From Hemicordylus capensis (taxonomy: Eukaryota > Chordata > Lepidosauria > Squamata > Cordylidae): a stretch of DNA of 64,000 nt. The translations under genes were made by a program, and so were the position numbers. Every line of letters starts with the position of its first letter. The stretch's first letter is position 1. Shown one piece after another: positions 1 through 10,900 of this stretch. Location: positions 148,610,857 through 148,674,856 of the forward strand of contig NC_069657.1 of the NCBI RefSeq assembly GCF_027244095.1. The letters run 5' to 3'. The notes beneath the pieces were generated by a model. It ran no database searches, was not told the origin of the DNA, and saw nothing but the letters and a program-made list of their open reading frames with translations.

Positions 1-1555
1 TTTCCAACCTTCCATGGCTGGGCAAGGTAATTGAAAGTATGGTGGCCTCCCAGCTCCAGACAATCTTGGAGGAAACTGATTATCTAGACCCATTTCAGAC
101 TGGCTTTTGTGCGGGCTATGTGATCGAGACTGCCTTGGTCAGCCTGATGGATGATCTCCAACTGGGAATTGACAGAGGAAGTGTGACTCTGTTGGTCCTT
201 TTGGACCTCTTGGTGGCTTTCGATACTATCGACCATAGTATCCTTCTGGAGCGTCTGAGGGGGTTGGGAGTGGGAGGCACTGCTTTGCGGAGGTGCTGCT
301 CCTACCTCTTGGGCAGGTTCCAGATGGTGTCCCTTGGAGATGGTTGTTCTTCAAAATCTGAACTTTTGTATGGTGTCCCTCAGGGCTCCGTATTGTCCCC
401 GATGTTTAACATCTACATGAAACCACTGGGAGAGATCATCAGGAGATTTGGTGCAGGGTGCTTTCAGCATGCTGATGACATCCAAATCTATTTCTCCATG
501 TCAGCATCATTGGGAGGGGGCATAACCTCCCTAAATGCCGGCCTGGAGGTGGTAATGGGCTGGATGAGGGATAACAAACTGAGACTGAATCCAGATAAGA
601 CGGAGGTACTCATTATGCGGGGTTGAAACTCAGGAAATGAGTTTGATCTGCCTGTTCTGGATGGGGTCACACTTCCCTGGAAGTAACAGGTATGCAGTCT
701 GGGGGTGCTTCTGGATCCAAGCCTCTCCCTGGTGTCCCAGGTTGAGGCAGTGGCCAGAAGTGTCTTCTATCAGCTTCGGCTGATACGCCAGCTGTGTCTA
801 TTTCTTGAGATAAACGACCTCAGAACAGTGGTACATATGCTGGTAACCTCCAGACTAGATTACTGCAATGCACACTGTGTGGAGCTGTCCTTGTGTGTAG
901 TCGGGAAACTACAGCTGGTTCAGAATGCGGCAGCCAGATTGATCTCTGGGTCATCTCAGAGAGACCATATCACTCCCATACTGAAAGATCTACACTGGCT
1001 GCCGATAAGTTTCTGGGCAAAATACAAGGTGCTGTTTATACCTATAATGCCCTTAACAGCTTGGGCCCTGGGTATTTAAGAGAACGTCTTCTTCATTATG
1101 AACCCCATCATCCATTGAGATAATCAGGAGAGGTCCGTCTGCAGTTGCCATCGGCTCGTTTGGTGGCTACTCAGGGACAGGCCTTCTCCGTTGCTGCCCC
1201 AGAGCTTTGGAACGTGCTCCCTTGCTGAAATCAGAGCCTCCCCATCTCTGAAAACATTTTAAAAGTCTTTAAAGATGCACCTATTCACCCAGGCTTTTAA
1301 TTAAATATTTTAAACAGTTTTAACATCATTTTGGAATGTTGTTTTGAGAAGTTTGGATTGTTGTAATGTTTAAACTTTTGCTATGCCATTTATTTTGTTT
1401 TAACAACTGTTTTAATTTTTTTGTTGTCATTTATCTTAACTAATGTTTTAATTTTTTTGTTTGCTTGTTGTAGACCGCCCAGAGACTTGAGTTTTGGGCG
1501 GTGCAGAAGTGTAAGTAAGTAAGTAATAAATAAATGAATAAATAAATGTAATGTT
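1..1555 (+). mobile_element. L2-type LINE, reverse transcriptase C-terminal half and 3' tail
   Basis: The frame at 39-626 encodes reverse transcriptase. It shows the catalytic box as HADDIQIYF (canonical YADD) and the fingers/palm motif AFDTIDHSILLERL. The frame at 705-1079 continues with LVTSRLDYCNA and LQLVQNAAARLISG, the C-terminal motifs typical of the L2 group of non-LTR elements. The coding sequence is broken by a stop near 626 and further frame changes after 1079. The 3' end has the squamate L2 tail: a GGGCGGTG(C) motif followed by TAAG/TAAA repeats to about 1555. The 5' side runs off the window start. It lies downstream of the unnamed minus-strand gene and is not host coding sequence. 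Confidence 0.85.
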
Positions 1556-2082
1556 TGTGGTGGCTGGCCTCAGCCGCTGAATTTGTCTCTTCCTGGGCTG
1601 AAAAATAACCTGGCTGCAAGCTGGGATGATCAGAAATTGCTTAGCCACATAGGAAGCTGCAATGCGCATTGTCCAAGGGCCAAATTTTAGCTGAGTTAAT
1701 CGGCCAAGCATTTCTGCCCCAAGAGACAAGAGCAAATCCCAAGTGTCTGGGCTCTCCCCTCCCCTCCAATCTGCCTGATCCCATTCCCCACTCCACCCCT
1801 AGAACTGGGGACAGAACACAGGGTGTCCTGCCACCCTGTTAATAAAGCTTTCTCAGTCACTAAAAGCCATTCCTTTGAACTGGAGACCCACCTGTTGCTA
1901 AAGCCACCTGCCAAAAGGCAATGCTAGGAGAGGGCTTCCTAATCACTATTTTGGGCCCTCTGGTATTATGTTTGGAATGAGCAAGTGGCACCGGGATCAC
2001 ATGCTCTACAATTTCACCATCTATAAAGTCTTGGTACTTTGACAACCGTGGCCCCTGACATGTGTGACTTTTACTCACTTAC
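1556..2082. other. no gene recognised; probably intron of the minus-strand gene
   Basis: This stretch follows the donor of exon 6 of the minus-strand gene. I found no further exon with matching phase and family-like sequence. The remaining exons may lie beyond the window start, on the far side of the LINE. Confidence 0.4.
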
Positions 2083-2328
2083 CGGTAAGATATGCTGGAG
2101 CAGACACTGATCAGGCTGTAACCCTGCCCAGAACTCTGCAAAAGCTGACCCACCATTGGTGGTGGTGCCACGCACTAGCACCACATTAGGATGGTGTCGT
2201 GATGCCCGCAGCTTCTTTGCCAATGGGCCCAAGTAGCTCTGGTCAAGGAACAGGAGCACCCTACGGGCGTTGCAGCTTTCCAAGTCTGCTAAGAGCTCTG
2301 AGATGGGGTACCGCTCTTTAAGGTCAGC
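2083..2328 (-). CDS. unnamed C13-like gene, exon 6 (last exon seen)
   Basis: The acceptor is CCCCCATAG and the donor is GTAAGTGAG. It codes about residues 398-479: ADLKERYPISELLADLE, then RRVLLFLDQSYLGPL and NVVLVRGTTTNGGSAFAEF. The strand RRVLLFLDQS corresponds to the (K)MVFYIEAC strand of legumain with the Cys replaced. A donor follows, so at least one more exon exists; none was found in 1-2082. Confidence 0.75.
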
Positions 2329-4415
2329 CTATGGGGGGAAAGGGCAGCATCAGCACCTGCCCCTTTGTCACAGTCCCTCCCCGCCCCCCAACGACTCTAC
2401 AGTTCAGAGATCAAGGGAATTCCTCTGTCTGGGAGTTAAAAGGAGTGGATTAAGTAGGAAAGAGCAAGCCAGGGCCAGCACCCACTGCAAACATTGGAGT
2501 TGTTTTCACCCTGCAGGCACACATGAAAGAGCTGGACTAGCCTTTGAAGGGAACAGATGAGAGCAGAGCAGAAGGCTGGAGCCTTCACCTGCAATTCTGT
2601 CAGTATCTCTGCTTCCACCAGTTGGGCTGCCCAGGACAAGCTGGGACAGGTGGGATCATCCCCTCTGCATCCCTCCCTGTGCAAGAGTGCTGCTAACTTG
2701 GCAAGAGGCACCTTTTTAATGTGGTGATTCTCTGTATTTAGCAGGGGGAGGGTAACTGGCCCTATCCACCCCCAGCACAGTAACATAAGAATAGCCCTGT
2801 TGGATCAGACCCAAGGCCCATCTAGTCCAGCATCCTGTTTCACAAAGTGGCCCACCAGATGCCGCTGGAAGCCACAGGCAGGAGTTGAGGGCATTCCCCC
2901 TCTCCTGCTGTTACTCTCCTGCAACTGGTACTCAGAGGCATCCTGCCTTTGAGGCTGGCCTATAGCCCTCCGACTAGTAGCCGAACATAGACCTCTCCTC
3001 CATGAAGTTATCCAAACTCCTCTTAAAGCCATCCAGGTTGTTGGCTGTCTCCATATCTTGTGGCAGATAATTCCACAAGTTGATTATGTGTTGTGTGAAA
3101 AAGTACCCCCAGTGATTATTGCTGGTGTCTATCTTATAGGGGTTTCTTTTAAGATTGTGAGCCCTTTGGGGACAGGGATCCATCTTATTTATTTATTATT
3201 TCTCTGTGTAAACCGCCCTGAGCCATTTTTAGAAGGGCGGTATAGAAATCAATCAATCAGTCAATCAATCAATCAGAGTGGCTCACTTCAGCTTCCATTT
3301 CCAGTCAATGAATAGTCAGAGCTCTTACAGATGGCCAAATACAGCTATAGAAGGACCTCTTAGAAGAGTGGTTGCTGCTTGATCCCTGCACTAGCACCAC
3401 ATTAGGTTTCTGCCTTTCCATGGCTATTGAGCAGCCCTATTTATTGCAAGCATGGAACCCCATCAGGGAAGAAAACCCTGACATAAAACACAAAAGCATG
3501 AAAAATCCCTTCCCCAGAATCCCCTAGGTCAAGTTTGACTTGCCTCATTTTTACTTCAGTTCTGTTCAAATAAAAATACACTCTTGCATACCTTATGCAT
3601 GCTTCTCAGCTCACACATAATGGAGAGGATATCTTCCTCATTTCCCTCTCCAGTGATGTCATGCCCAAATTCATTGCACTATGCTCTGCCTGCAGCAGCC
3701 CCAGCCTCAAGGCTGGGACATTTTGACTAAATGTGTGAACTTCCAGACCGGAGTAGCGAGAAGGGTATAAAGGACAGAACAGAACCTTGATCTATCAAGG
3801 TTGTCCCAGCAAGAGCTAAACAGGGCTGCTCTCTCATGCTTGGGAAATGGTATGAGCTTGGCTTGGGGATTTAAAAAAAAGAAAAAAGAACTGAAAAATG
3901 AACCAATAGGTTCATTTTCACTACAGGCAAAAGCAGTGATGTTTGGTGATGGGCAGGCGTGCTCTTATCCCTGGACTTCAGGGTCAAAGTCCAGGGCCTC
4001 CACACACCCCTGGTGGGCCCCAAATCTTCTTTAGTCTGTCCTGGGTGGTGTGGTCACCGCATCGCTGGCCTGCATTGTGCTGGGCAGCCAAGTGCTATTG
4101 TGATCTGCTTTGGGTGTTTTAGAGACAGAGGGTGGAGTGGGGAAATGAATATGTGGGATGAGAATAAGTTGCATGTTGAAATGTTTCAGCTACTGCATAT
4201 TTGCATACATATATCTGTTTTATATTATTACATTCTTGTGAGTTCAGTTGCTGTTTGTGTCCTCAAAAACCCACGTGTTAAAAAATACGGCATGTGTCCT
4301 GAACATGGGTTTTTGAGGACACAAACAGCAACTGAACTCACAAGAATGAGTCTGGACCTAAAGGAGTGCCCCCACCCCCCGCAAGTTAAGCACTATCCCA
4401 CCACACAAACACAAA

Positions 4416-4455
<40 letters not shown>

Positions 4456-7400
4456 GTGTGTGTGCTCAAAAGCCCTTTAGGTCCAGGCTCCAAAATTACA
4501 TAGATGCACCTCTGGTTATGGGAGTAGATCATAGAAGGTGCTGGGCTAGAGTGTGTTGGAGGAGTCGGTCCTCCATAAGGATCAGGTGGAGCCCATTTCA
4601 GCAGCTCCATGGCCTCAGTGCCTCTGCCACACCAGACAGCCTCACCTTGTTTTATAACCCCATCATGCCAACAATCCCACTCACAATGCCGTTATGGTTG
4701 GCATCCCAAAGTAGCATGGTGCCATCACTGGCTGCTGGGCTGTTGAGGTAGAGCACCAGCGAGTCAGCACAGTGCAGGCTCCGGCAGACCAAGGCCAGGT
4801 GGGAGCGAATTGCCAGCTTCTCCGTGGCCGGGTGCACGTCGCCCATTTCCATCGCCACTGCTCAAAAAAGAAGAGACAAGGAATTGCTGATCCTCTGCCC
4901 TATGGGTCTGTTTCTTCTCTCTAGCCCTCTGCAACATCATTCTTGCTCATCTCAGAACATGCTACCCCACAGCCTGCACTTTCAGAAATGGCCATTGATG
5001 GGAAAAGGAATCATACCTTGAGTTATGCAAAAATTATTGAAGCACCCAACAACAACAACAACAACAACAACAAATATTAAGAATGCTTTGAGTCCTAGAA
5101 GCAGACAGCCTTATTTCATGGGTACCTGATGCCTGCCCCTCACTTGCAAAGAAGGCCTTGATGTGCTCTTGACGGAAGCCATTCCGTCGAAGCATCTGGT
5201 AGAAGAGCACCAGGTTATGGACATGATGTGGGTAGGTCACCTGCTCCTGCCAGCCACCTAGGAGAGAAGCACTATCAGCAACTTTAAAAAAAAATCCAGA
5301 GGGGAAAAACTTGCATCTCCTGCAAGTAGGAAGATGTGACCAAGCCGCAGTAGCCTGCCACCCTCAAGGAGAAACAACCCTCTTTAAGCTCAAGTCCTGC
5401 AAAATAAAGCCACAGATCCTTGGATTGAACCTCAGATCAAGTTCTCCTTCGTCCAATGCACCATTGCCCGGAGCAAAAGGCTGAGACACCTGACCACTTT
5501 CCCCCTAGTCCCAGGTGGAGTCGCAAGCTCCTAGCCGATTCCACAGGCCACACCTGCAATCAGCACGGCATGATCACACGTCTGATACAGGCGGCAGGAC
5601 TTGTACATTGGGAGCTGTTGGCGATGACACCTCCGTGTGTTCTTGTTGAGCTCACAATAAGCAGCTGTGGAACTGGAGCTGGCAAGGGGCAGAGGCTGAG
5701 GGCATGGGCTGAATCCACGGAGGTCTGTACAAGGGAAGAAGTAGGAGAAGATATAGGGGCTCTTGAAACAGAAATAAAGAACAAAAAAGAACGTGTAGGC
5801 TGGAGTGCAGCAGGTCAACTGCAGATTTAGGGCAATGAGAATGCTACCATCATCCCAACACTCTAGCACCAGCTGAAACTTTACCCATAACCTGCACCAA
5901 TTCCTCACCCTGTTATTTTCCCTATCCTAGTCAGACTTTCAAACTCATTGGGTTGGATGGCTCCAAGGCTGCCTTTCCACTAGTGGAAAACCATTTATCC
6001 TTATGGAAGGGTGTTGTATTCTATCTAGCAGTCCTGTCATGTTTTGTTGATTAGAAGTTTGCCCCAGTTGGGATCCTGTAGAGACTGGGGGGGTGGGGTG
6101 GAGTGAGAAAGAAAAGGGAGAGAGAGGAGAAGGAGAAAATGGAGTTGTTTCTGAATAAAGCTTACTGAAACAAACATAAGGTTGTTTTGTATTTATGAGG
6201 GAAGCAGCTATAAAACAAAGGGTTCTGACTTAGCAGAAGAGCACTGTATAAGAACAGTGACCCCATATCCGAAGTTATTTCGTTTGTGCAAACTCTGATG
6301 TACGATCTTGTACAACATCTTTGTCAAGACTTTTGTATGGCTCACAGGTGTTTCTGTGCTACTGCCTGTATTGTCCTTATTCATTGTTCCCTGTTCAGTA
6401 GAGCAAGCCCTGCTACACTATGGCGCTACACTTCAAGAAGTATTCTGCTAGCACTTGTGCAAAAGTTTGCGGAGCTGCACTAAGTCACATTCTCCTTCCA
6501 GGAGAAAATGTACCCAGGCCGCCAGGTCTTTGTATCCAGGGCCAGCACATTCTCAGGCCAGGAGCATTTCTGCTTTGTTGTTGCTCCTTTCCTTCCTGCA
6601 GTCACCTCTTGATGGCAGTTTGGTGGGAAGATGCTGTGGGATGTAGCTTATGTTGACAGAGGCCACAAATATTGAGGGCAGGATGACTGCTTTCCACTCT
6701 CCCGCACCCACCATCATTATCCCCCAGGCCAAGCAACCCACCCATGCAGTGCAATTTTTGCAGGTGTTTTGGGTCTTGTGCCACCACCACCATGGGCAGA
6801 AAATGGATCTCACAGAGACCAACGGGAGGCTCCTCACGACGAATACGTCCTGCTGACCGCTGGCTCCTGCCCTTGCCACGTCCTGGTCTGCGCTTCAGCT
6901 GGTTCTCACAGCGGCTCCTCTGGGCTGGTGTCAGGCATTCATAGCTGCCTACAGGGGAACAATGAGGACGTTTGAAATACAACTCTCAGAAAATCACCAC
7001 AGCTGGTTTTCTGCAAAAAAGGATGCAGTCTGGAAAGCTTAGATGTGTGAAAACTCTGCTGACTCCTGATGCTGTTTTCTCAACAATAAAAAGAACATTC
7101 TGGTTTGGGTGTTAGCTCTTCCAAAGCTGCCACTGCTCCCTTTACCTCAAAGCATTAAAAGATCAAGCACAATACAATTATTCATTCTATCCCATTGTTC
7201 TTTAGCCCTCTCTGGGCAAAAAACATAACCAAATTAAGATGCTCAGAAGCAGAGGCCAACGACAGAGGTGTATAACAGAAATTTACAAATGAAAACCAGC
7301 ACTAAGCAGGAATTTGCAGCACAGAGTTACTACTACAGCTTCTTACTATACTACAATACTTTAAAATCAATGTGTTTATTGTGTTTATGTGTTTCAGACC

Positions 7401-10400
7401 ACTGGTCCATATAGGGCAGTATTGTCAGCTGTACTGACTGGCAGCAGCTCTCCAAGATTTCCGACAGCAGTCTTTCCTAGCCCTACCTGGAGATGCTGGG
7501 GATTTAATCTGGGATCGTCTGCATACAAAGGACATGCTCTGCCACTAAGCTGTGGCCCCAGTCAGGAGAACAGCAATGTTGCATTGATTATTAGTAAGAG
7601 TAATTAATTAAAACACCTGATTGGGGCAGATTTTTACATTTTTTAAAAAATATATTATAAATATAAGAACCTACACAAACTATGGATGGCAGGTGCCACT
7701 TAAGGAGAGACTTTCTCCCTTCTCTCACACACAGTAGGGAATGCCTCTTCTGAAAGGGTCCCTGCAGTGATATCTTAGTCTTTTTCTCCAGGAAACTTAG
7801 TCTTTTTCTCCAGGAAGGTCTGCAGGACTTTTTCCAGGAGAGGGGCAAAGCCAGCAATTCAATACCCTCCTCCCTTGGGGTATGCCCCACTGAATTCAAT
7901 GGGAACTGACTCAATCCGGGGGGGGGGACAGCTGCCCCCATGTAGACACACACACACCCGGACACCCATGCTTGTGTGTTGATTTCTAAAAAGACTTAAG
8001 CTTATCTAAAACCCACACCCTGTGGCCAGAAAACATTGTCCCCTTAATCCAAGGTGTATGGCGGTGGAGGTAGGTCTAGTTACAATGCTGAAGGAACAAG
8101 ATTCTGCACATGCTCAGATGCACCATTTAATCTCATGTCAAAGGATTCCAGGGCTAAACCCCTTTTCTTCAAAACAGGCTGACCCTGTTCAAATGAAGAC
8201 CTGAAAGACACTCTGAATTCAAATACTAGACACATCATGCTGAGTGTTAAAAGCAATCTGACCCAACTGAGTCAGTCATCCAAGGTTCTTTGCATAGTAT
8301 CCACATGCCAGTTTCCACATCATTCCCTCCCTGTGAGGTTATCTCTGCTTTGCTGATTACAAAACCCTCACTTCACCTTCCTTTTCTTTTGTAGTGGTTG
8401 GAACCTCAAAAAGCTACAGAGATGGAGTTTTCCCCAGACAGGTCTAGGATCAGGAGAAATAGGGAACATAGGAAGCTGCCATGTACCGAGTCAGACCATT
8501 GGTCCATCTAGCTCATTATTGTCTACCCAGACTGGCAGCAGCTTCTCAAGGTGGCAGGCAGGGGTCTCTCTCAGCCCTATCTTGGAGATGCTGCCAGGGA
8601 GGGAACTTGGAACCTTCTGCATGCAGGTGCTCTTCCCAGAGCAGCCCCATCCCCTAAGGGGGATATCTTACAGTGCTCACATGTTGTTTCCCATTCAAAT
8701 GCAACTAGGGCAGAACCTGCTTAGCAAAGGGGACAATTCATGCTTGCTACCACAAGACCAGCTCTCCTCCCCTTCCCCAAAGGGGAAGTCCTTTGAGGAG
8801 CAGCTCCTTTTCTAGGTACCATCAGTCCTCAGAGTCTGAATGAATACCTGCTATACAGATTGGGCTCAAGATGCCACCATGCACATGAAGCTACCAAGGG
8901 ACCAATGAACTAAGGACAGCTCTGGACACTGCGATCACCATAGCCAGAATAAAACAGATGTTTAGAGGGCAATGGAAATAAAGAAGAGACAGTGAGCAGG
9001 TGATCAGGGATGCTTGAGAAACCAGGGTAGCACGTCCTTGTCTGTAGTTGGGCAACCATACTTCATAGATTTATAGGATTAAAATGAACCCAGAGGCTAA
9101 TAAGTCCAAAACCCTTACAGAGCAAGCACATACCTCCACACATCTAAGACCCTACCCCACTTCTCAATTCCTATAATCTAGACCAGAGTGTGGCCCAAGG
9201 CAAGAAAAAAACAACAAGTGCTTCCCCAAGCCAGATGCAGAACAGATAAATGTTTGAAATCACTCAAGCAAATGAGCCAGGTCATATCAAATGTGTGGGG
9301 GGGGGGGCATACACCAAACACCCACCCCTCAAGATCACTAGCACCAAATAATATCTGGGGATAAATCCTTTCCTGGCCCCAAATATTGCTATTATTCCCT
9401 CTGGTTAGTAGAACTAGCCCATATAGACACTGCAAGGGAGCTTTCTTGGGCATTGGGGTCCACCCCACCCCAATATCCTGCTGTCTCAAGTACCTTAAAA
9501 TATCAGAGACAACACCACTCAGCCCAAAGCAATGTTCTCCAACAGAATACAAAACTAGCTGGGAAGGAGATCCTGTATATAAATAAGCAAGACTACCAGG
9601 AGAGGGATGAAGGTAAAAAAAACTAGGTGGTGCATAAACCAGCCAGTAATGATGCCTTGGGGAATAGAAAGTCCAGAGGATGCCTCAGCAGGGAAACTGG
9701 ATCTAGAAAGGCCGGACGACTCTCCACAGTCGCTCCACAACATGGTCTTCTAAGTGAATGAACACAGCAGGTCTGGGGTCTAATCGGTGCCCTGCTGCTG
9801 TCGCGAAGGGAAGGTGCCTGACCCAGGCTAGGTGAGACCAGATGGAAGGGCACCAGGAGACTGGGGGAGGTCCAGGAGCCGAGCCAACATGTCCTTCTGG
9901 GGCCGTGGAGAGGATGATGTCCTCCCTCCTCGGGCGTCTAGTCTGGAGTAGGCACGACTCGTGCAAGTGGTGCGCAGAGAGGGGTGGCGGCATTCACTCA
10001 CCCAAGTAGAGACGGTCGCGGCTCCGGCATCGGCGCGGGCTGACGTTGAAGTCGACATAGAAGAGGAGAAGCGGGTGGCCGAAGTTGGCGCCGGGACTGG
10101 GGTCCAGCACTAGGACGGCGTCGTGTGCCGAGGGCGCGACGGCCGGGCGCTGCGGGCCACCGCCACCGCCGCCGCCGCTCTGGTTGCGGCTGGGCACCAG
10201 GGGCGCGCTCGGCCTGTCTCCCCAGCCGTCGGGCAGGAGCGCTCGCACCTTGTGGCCTGGCCGGGCGGGCTCGGAGACATAGACGGCGGGGCCCGGGCCT
10301 TGAGAGAGCCGTGCCAGGCGCTGGCACTGTGGCCATGGCAAGAGCCCGCCGCGCTCAGGACACGGCGCCACCGCCACCTGCCGCAGGGCCGCCGCTGCCC

Positions 10401-10509
10401 AGCGCGCCACCCGCGCCTCGGAGAAGCGGCTCCCCGACGGGGCTGCCGCGCAGCAGCAGCAACCCAGAGAGGCAGCAGCCAGCAGCAGCGCCAGCAGCAG
10501 GGGGGCCAT
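2083..10509 (-). CDS. unnamed secreted protein with degenerate C13 (legumain/PIGK-like) domain, six exons, 3' end missing
   Basis: I do not recognise this gene. Six minus-strand exons (10509-10002, 6948-6742, 5724-5554, 5257-5126, 4857-4685, 2328-2083) join in phase to 479 codons with no stop. All have AG acceptors and GT donors. Residues 1-25 form a signal peptide (MAPLLLALLLAAASLG followed by Cys/Ala). Residues about 145-240 are Cys-containing (YECLTPAQRSRCENQ, GLCEIHFLP) with a basic stretch. Residues about 285-479 look like peptidase family C13: DHAVLIAGGW, then YPHHVHNLVLFYQMLRRNG, matching the VIVAGSNGW...YRHQAD...IIHRNG block of legumain as I recall it. The strand that should end in the catalytic His reads VLYLNSP (374-380), and the strand that should end in the catalytic Cys reads VLLFLDQS (421-428). 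It therefore looks like a pseudoenzyme. The protein should enter the secretory pathway, and one N-Q-S glycosylation site is visible in exon 1. Function unknown. Confidence 0.72.
2782..3145 (-). mobile_element. CR1-like LINE 3' end
   Basis: On the minus strand the sequence reads the C-terminal end of a CR1-like ORF2 (YFFTQHIINLWNYLPQD, LDNFMEERSMFGY). A 3' untranslated stretch follows with GGATGCTGGACTAGATGGGC and an ending in TTCTTATG. The same 3' end appears at 62776-63119. It lies in an intron of the unnamed gene. Confidence 0.8.
3151..3277 (+). mobile_element. L2-like 3' tail fragment
   Basis: It contains GATTGTGAGCCCTTTGGGG, then the AACCGCCCTGAGCC...GGGCGGTAT hairpin that ends many squamate L2 copies, and a short (AATC)n tail. 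Confidence 0.65.
4231..4348. repeat. 118-bp near-perfect palindrome
   Basis: Bases 4231-4273 are the exact inverted repeat of 4306-4348 (arms of 43 bp), with a 32-base loop. There is no coding content. It lies in intron 5 of the unnamed gene and directly precedes a CA microsatellite. It could be a short MITE or a replication-born inverted repeat. Confidence 0.85.
4402..4460. repeat. (AC)n / (TG)n microsatellite
   Basis: A run of CA dinucleotides with an ACAAACAA lead-in turns into a short GT run (GTGTGTGTGTG) at its end. The repeat is flanked by a short inverted repeat (TGGACCTAAAGG at about 4353 and CCTTTAGGTCCA at about 4473). Confidence 0.9.
4685..4857 (-). CDS. unnamed C13-like gene, exon 5
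   Basis: The acceptor is TTGAGCAG and the donor is GTGAGT. It codes about residues 340-397. SLVLYLNSP (372-380) sits where C13 enzymes have a strand ending in Asp-His-Gly or Gly-His-Gly; the His is absent. The exon ends WDANHNGI, the first half of an EF-hand-like loop that is finished by exon 6. It enters in phase 1 and leaves in phase 0. Confidence 0.75.
5048..5074. repeat. (CAA)n microsatellite
   Basis: About nine ACA/CAA units occur in intron 4 of the unnamed gene. Confidence 0.85.
5126..5257 (-). CDS. unnamed C13-like gene, exon 4
   Basis: The acceptor is CTCCTAG and the donor is GTACCC. It codes about residues 296-339: GWQEQVTYPHHVHNLVLFY and QMLRRNGFRQEHIKAFFA. This is the block most like legumain and PIGK, where an aromatic-Arg-His helix is followed by a (K/R)RNG/LGIPD turn and a hydrophobic strand. 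Phase 1 on both sides. Confidence 0.75.
5554..5724 (-). CDS. unnamed C13-like gene, exon 3
   Basis: The acceptor is TTGTACAG and the donor is GTGTGG. It codes about residues 239-295, Cys-rich (CPQPLPL, AYCELNKNTRRCH, YKSCRLYQTC), and ends with the first strand of the C13-like fold (DHAVLIAG). It enters and leaves in phase 1. Confidence 0.72.
6742..6948 (-). CDS. unnamed C13-like gene, exon 2
   Basis: The acceptor is TGTAG at 6949-6950. The exon codes residues 170-238 (GSYECLTPAQRSRCENQLK ... KLHCM). Two GTGGGT donors in the same phase are possible: the one used here (6741) and one about 33 bases further on (near 6708) that would add eleven residues. The choice does not change the downstream frame. 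Confidence 0.62.
7393..7560 (-). mobile_element. tRNA-headed SINE, simple form
   Basis: Read on the minus strand it starts with a tRNA-like head (A-box-like AGCTTAGTGGCAGAGCATG, decayed B box GATTAAATCC). It then runs into the same body and tail as the compound SINE at 8464 (GCTGCTGCCAGTCAG, GACAATACTG, TGGTCTGA). No 5S-like module is present here. Confidence 0.7.
8464..8770 (-). mobile_element. compound 5S/tRNA SINE
   Basis: On the minus strand the order is: a head with CTTGTGGTAGCAAGCATG, a 5S rRNA-like block (GCTAAGCAGG..CTGCCCTAGTTGCATTTGAATGGGA), a decayed tRNA-like block, the shared body and the tail GCAGCTTCCTATGTTC. The family recurs at 16807, 22561, 37128, 39901 and 53785. Confidence 0.8.
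8780..9990. other. intron 1 remainder of the unnamed gene; nothing recognised
   Basis: I see no exon or clear repeat here apart from a short G run at 9297-9308. Confidence 0.4.
10002..10509 (-). CDS. unnamed C13-like gene, exon 1 (start codon, signal peptide)
   Basis: The start ATG is at 10509-10507, chosen because a hydrophobic signal peptide follows at once. The frame is open for 61 codons further upstream, but that part is GC-rich and not leader-like. The exon codes residues 1-169 and ends ...LYLG at donor GTGAGTG (10001 downward), phase 1. The end is well conserved in character (LLLFYVDFNVSPRRC), while the middle holds a Gly run of low complexity. Confidence 0.72.
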
Positions 10510-10900
10510 GGAGCGGCGGGAGCCCTCGCTGTGGTGCCGTGAGCACCCCAGGCCGGCGGGGCGGCGGCGGCTGTGCGTGTAGAGGGAGCTCTGCTGGCTT
10601 TGGCCTGTGGCTGCTGCGCCTCTCCCAGACCCACGTCCCCCCCACTTCGAGGCTCTGGGGCTGCCCTCTTCCGAGGGATCAGAGTCGCCCACCCGCTGGC
10701 CCTCCTACTTCCCTCCAACGAGGCGGCTTATTCCTATCCTGAGTCTGGCGCGGGCTCGTCTGTTCTCCACATGGAGATGAAGGACGAGACTCCCGCACAG
10801 CCCTCCCCTCAGATATTATTGGCGCCCGGAGGTCAAGCTTGAAGAACAACGCGGCGGGACGGAGGAACGTCAGCGTTTGGACCTTCAATCTCTCCCCCCA
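10510..10900 (-). promoter_or_regulatory. CpG-rich promoter of the unnamed C13-like gene
   Basis: GC-rich, CpG-rich sequence extends from within exon 1 to about 10.9 kb. A CCAAT box on the minus strand (GCGCCAATAAT, about 10814-10824) lies roughly 310 bases upstream of the ATG. No TATA box is evident. This suggests a housekeeping-like promoter; the transcription start is not determined. Confidence 0.55.

Noticed and set aside
39-1079. A host reverse-transcriptase-related gene
   Set aside because: It is broken coding sequence of an L2 LINE with a typical 3' tail; a second L2 copy is at 61621-63676.
4386-4610. Val/Cys-rich open frames over CA/GT repeats (also at 59319-59720)
   Set aside because: They are translations of dinucleotide microsatellites.
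10123-10742. Plus-strand open frames of 139 and 205 codons over the CpG island
   Set aside because: They are the antisense shadow of GC-rich exon 1 of the minus-strand gene; the composition is Ala/Arg/Pro-rich with no domain.
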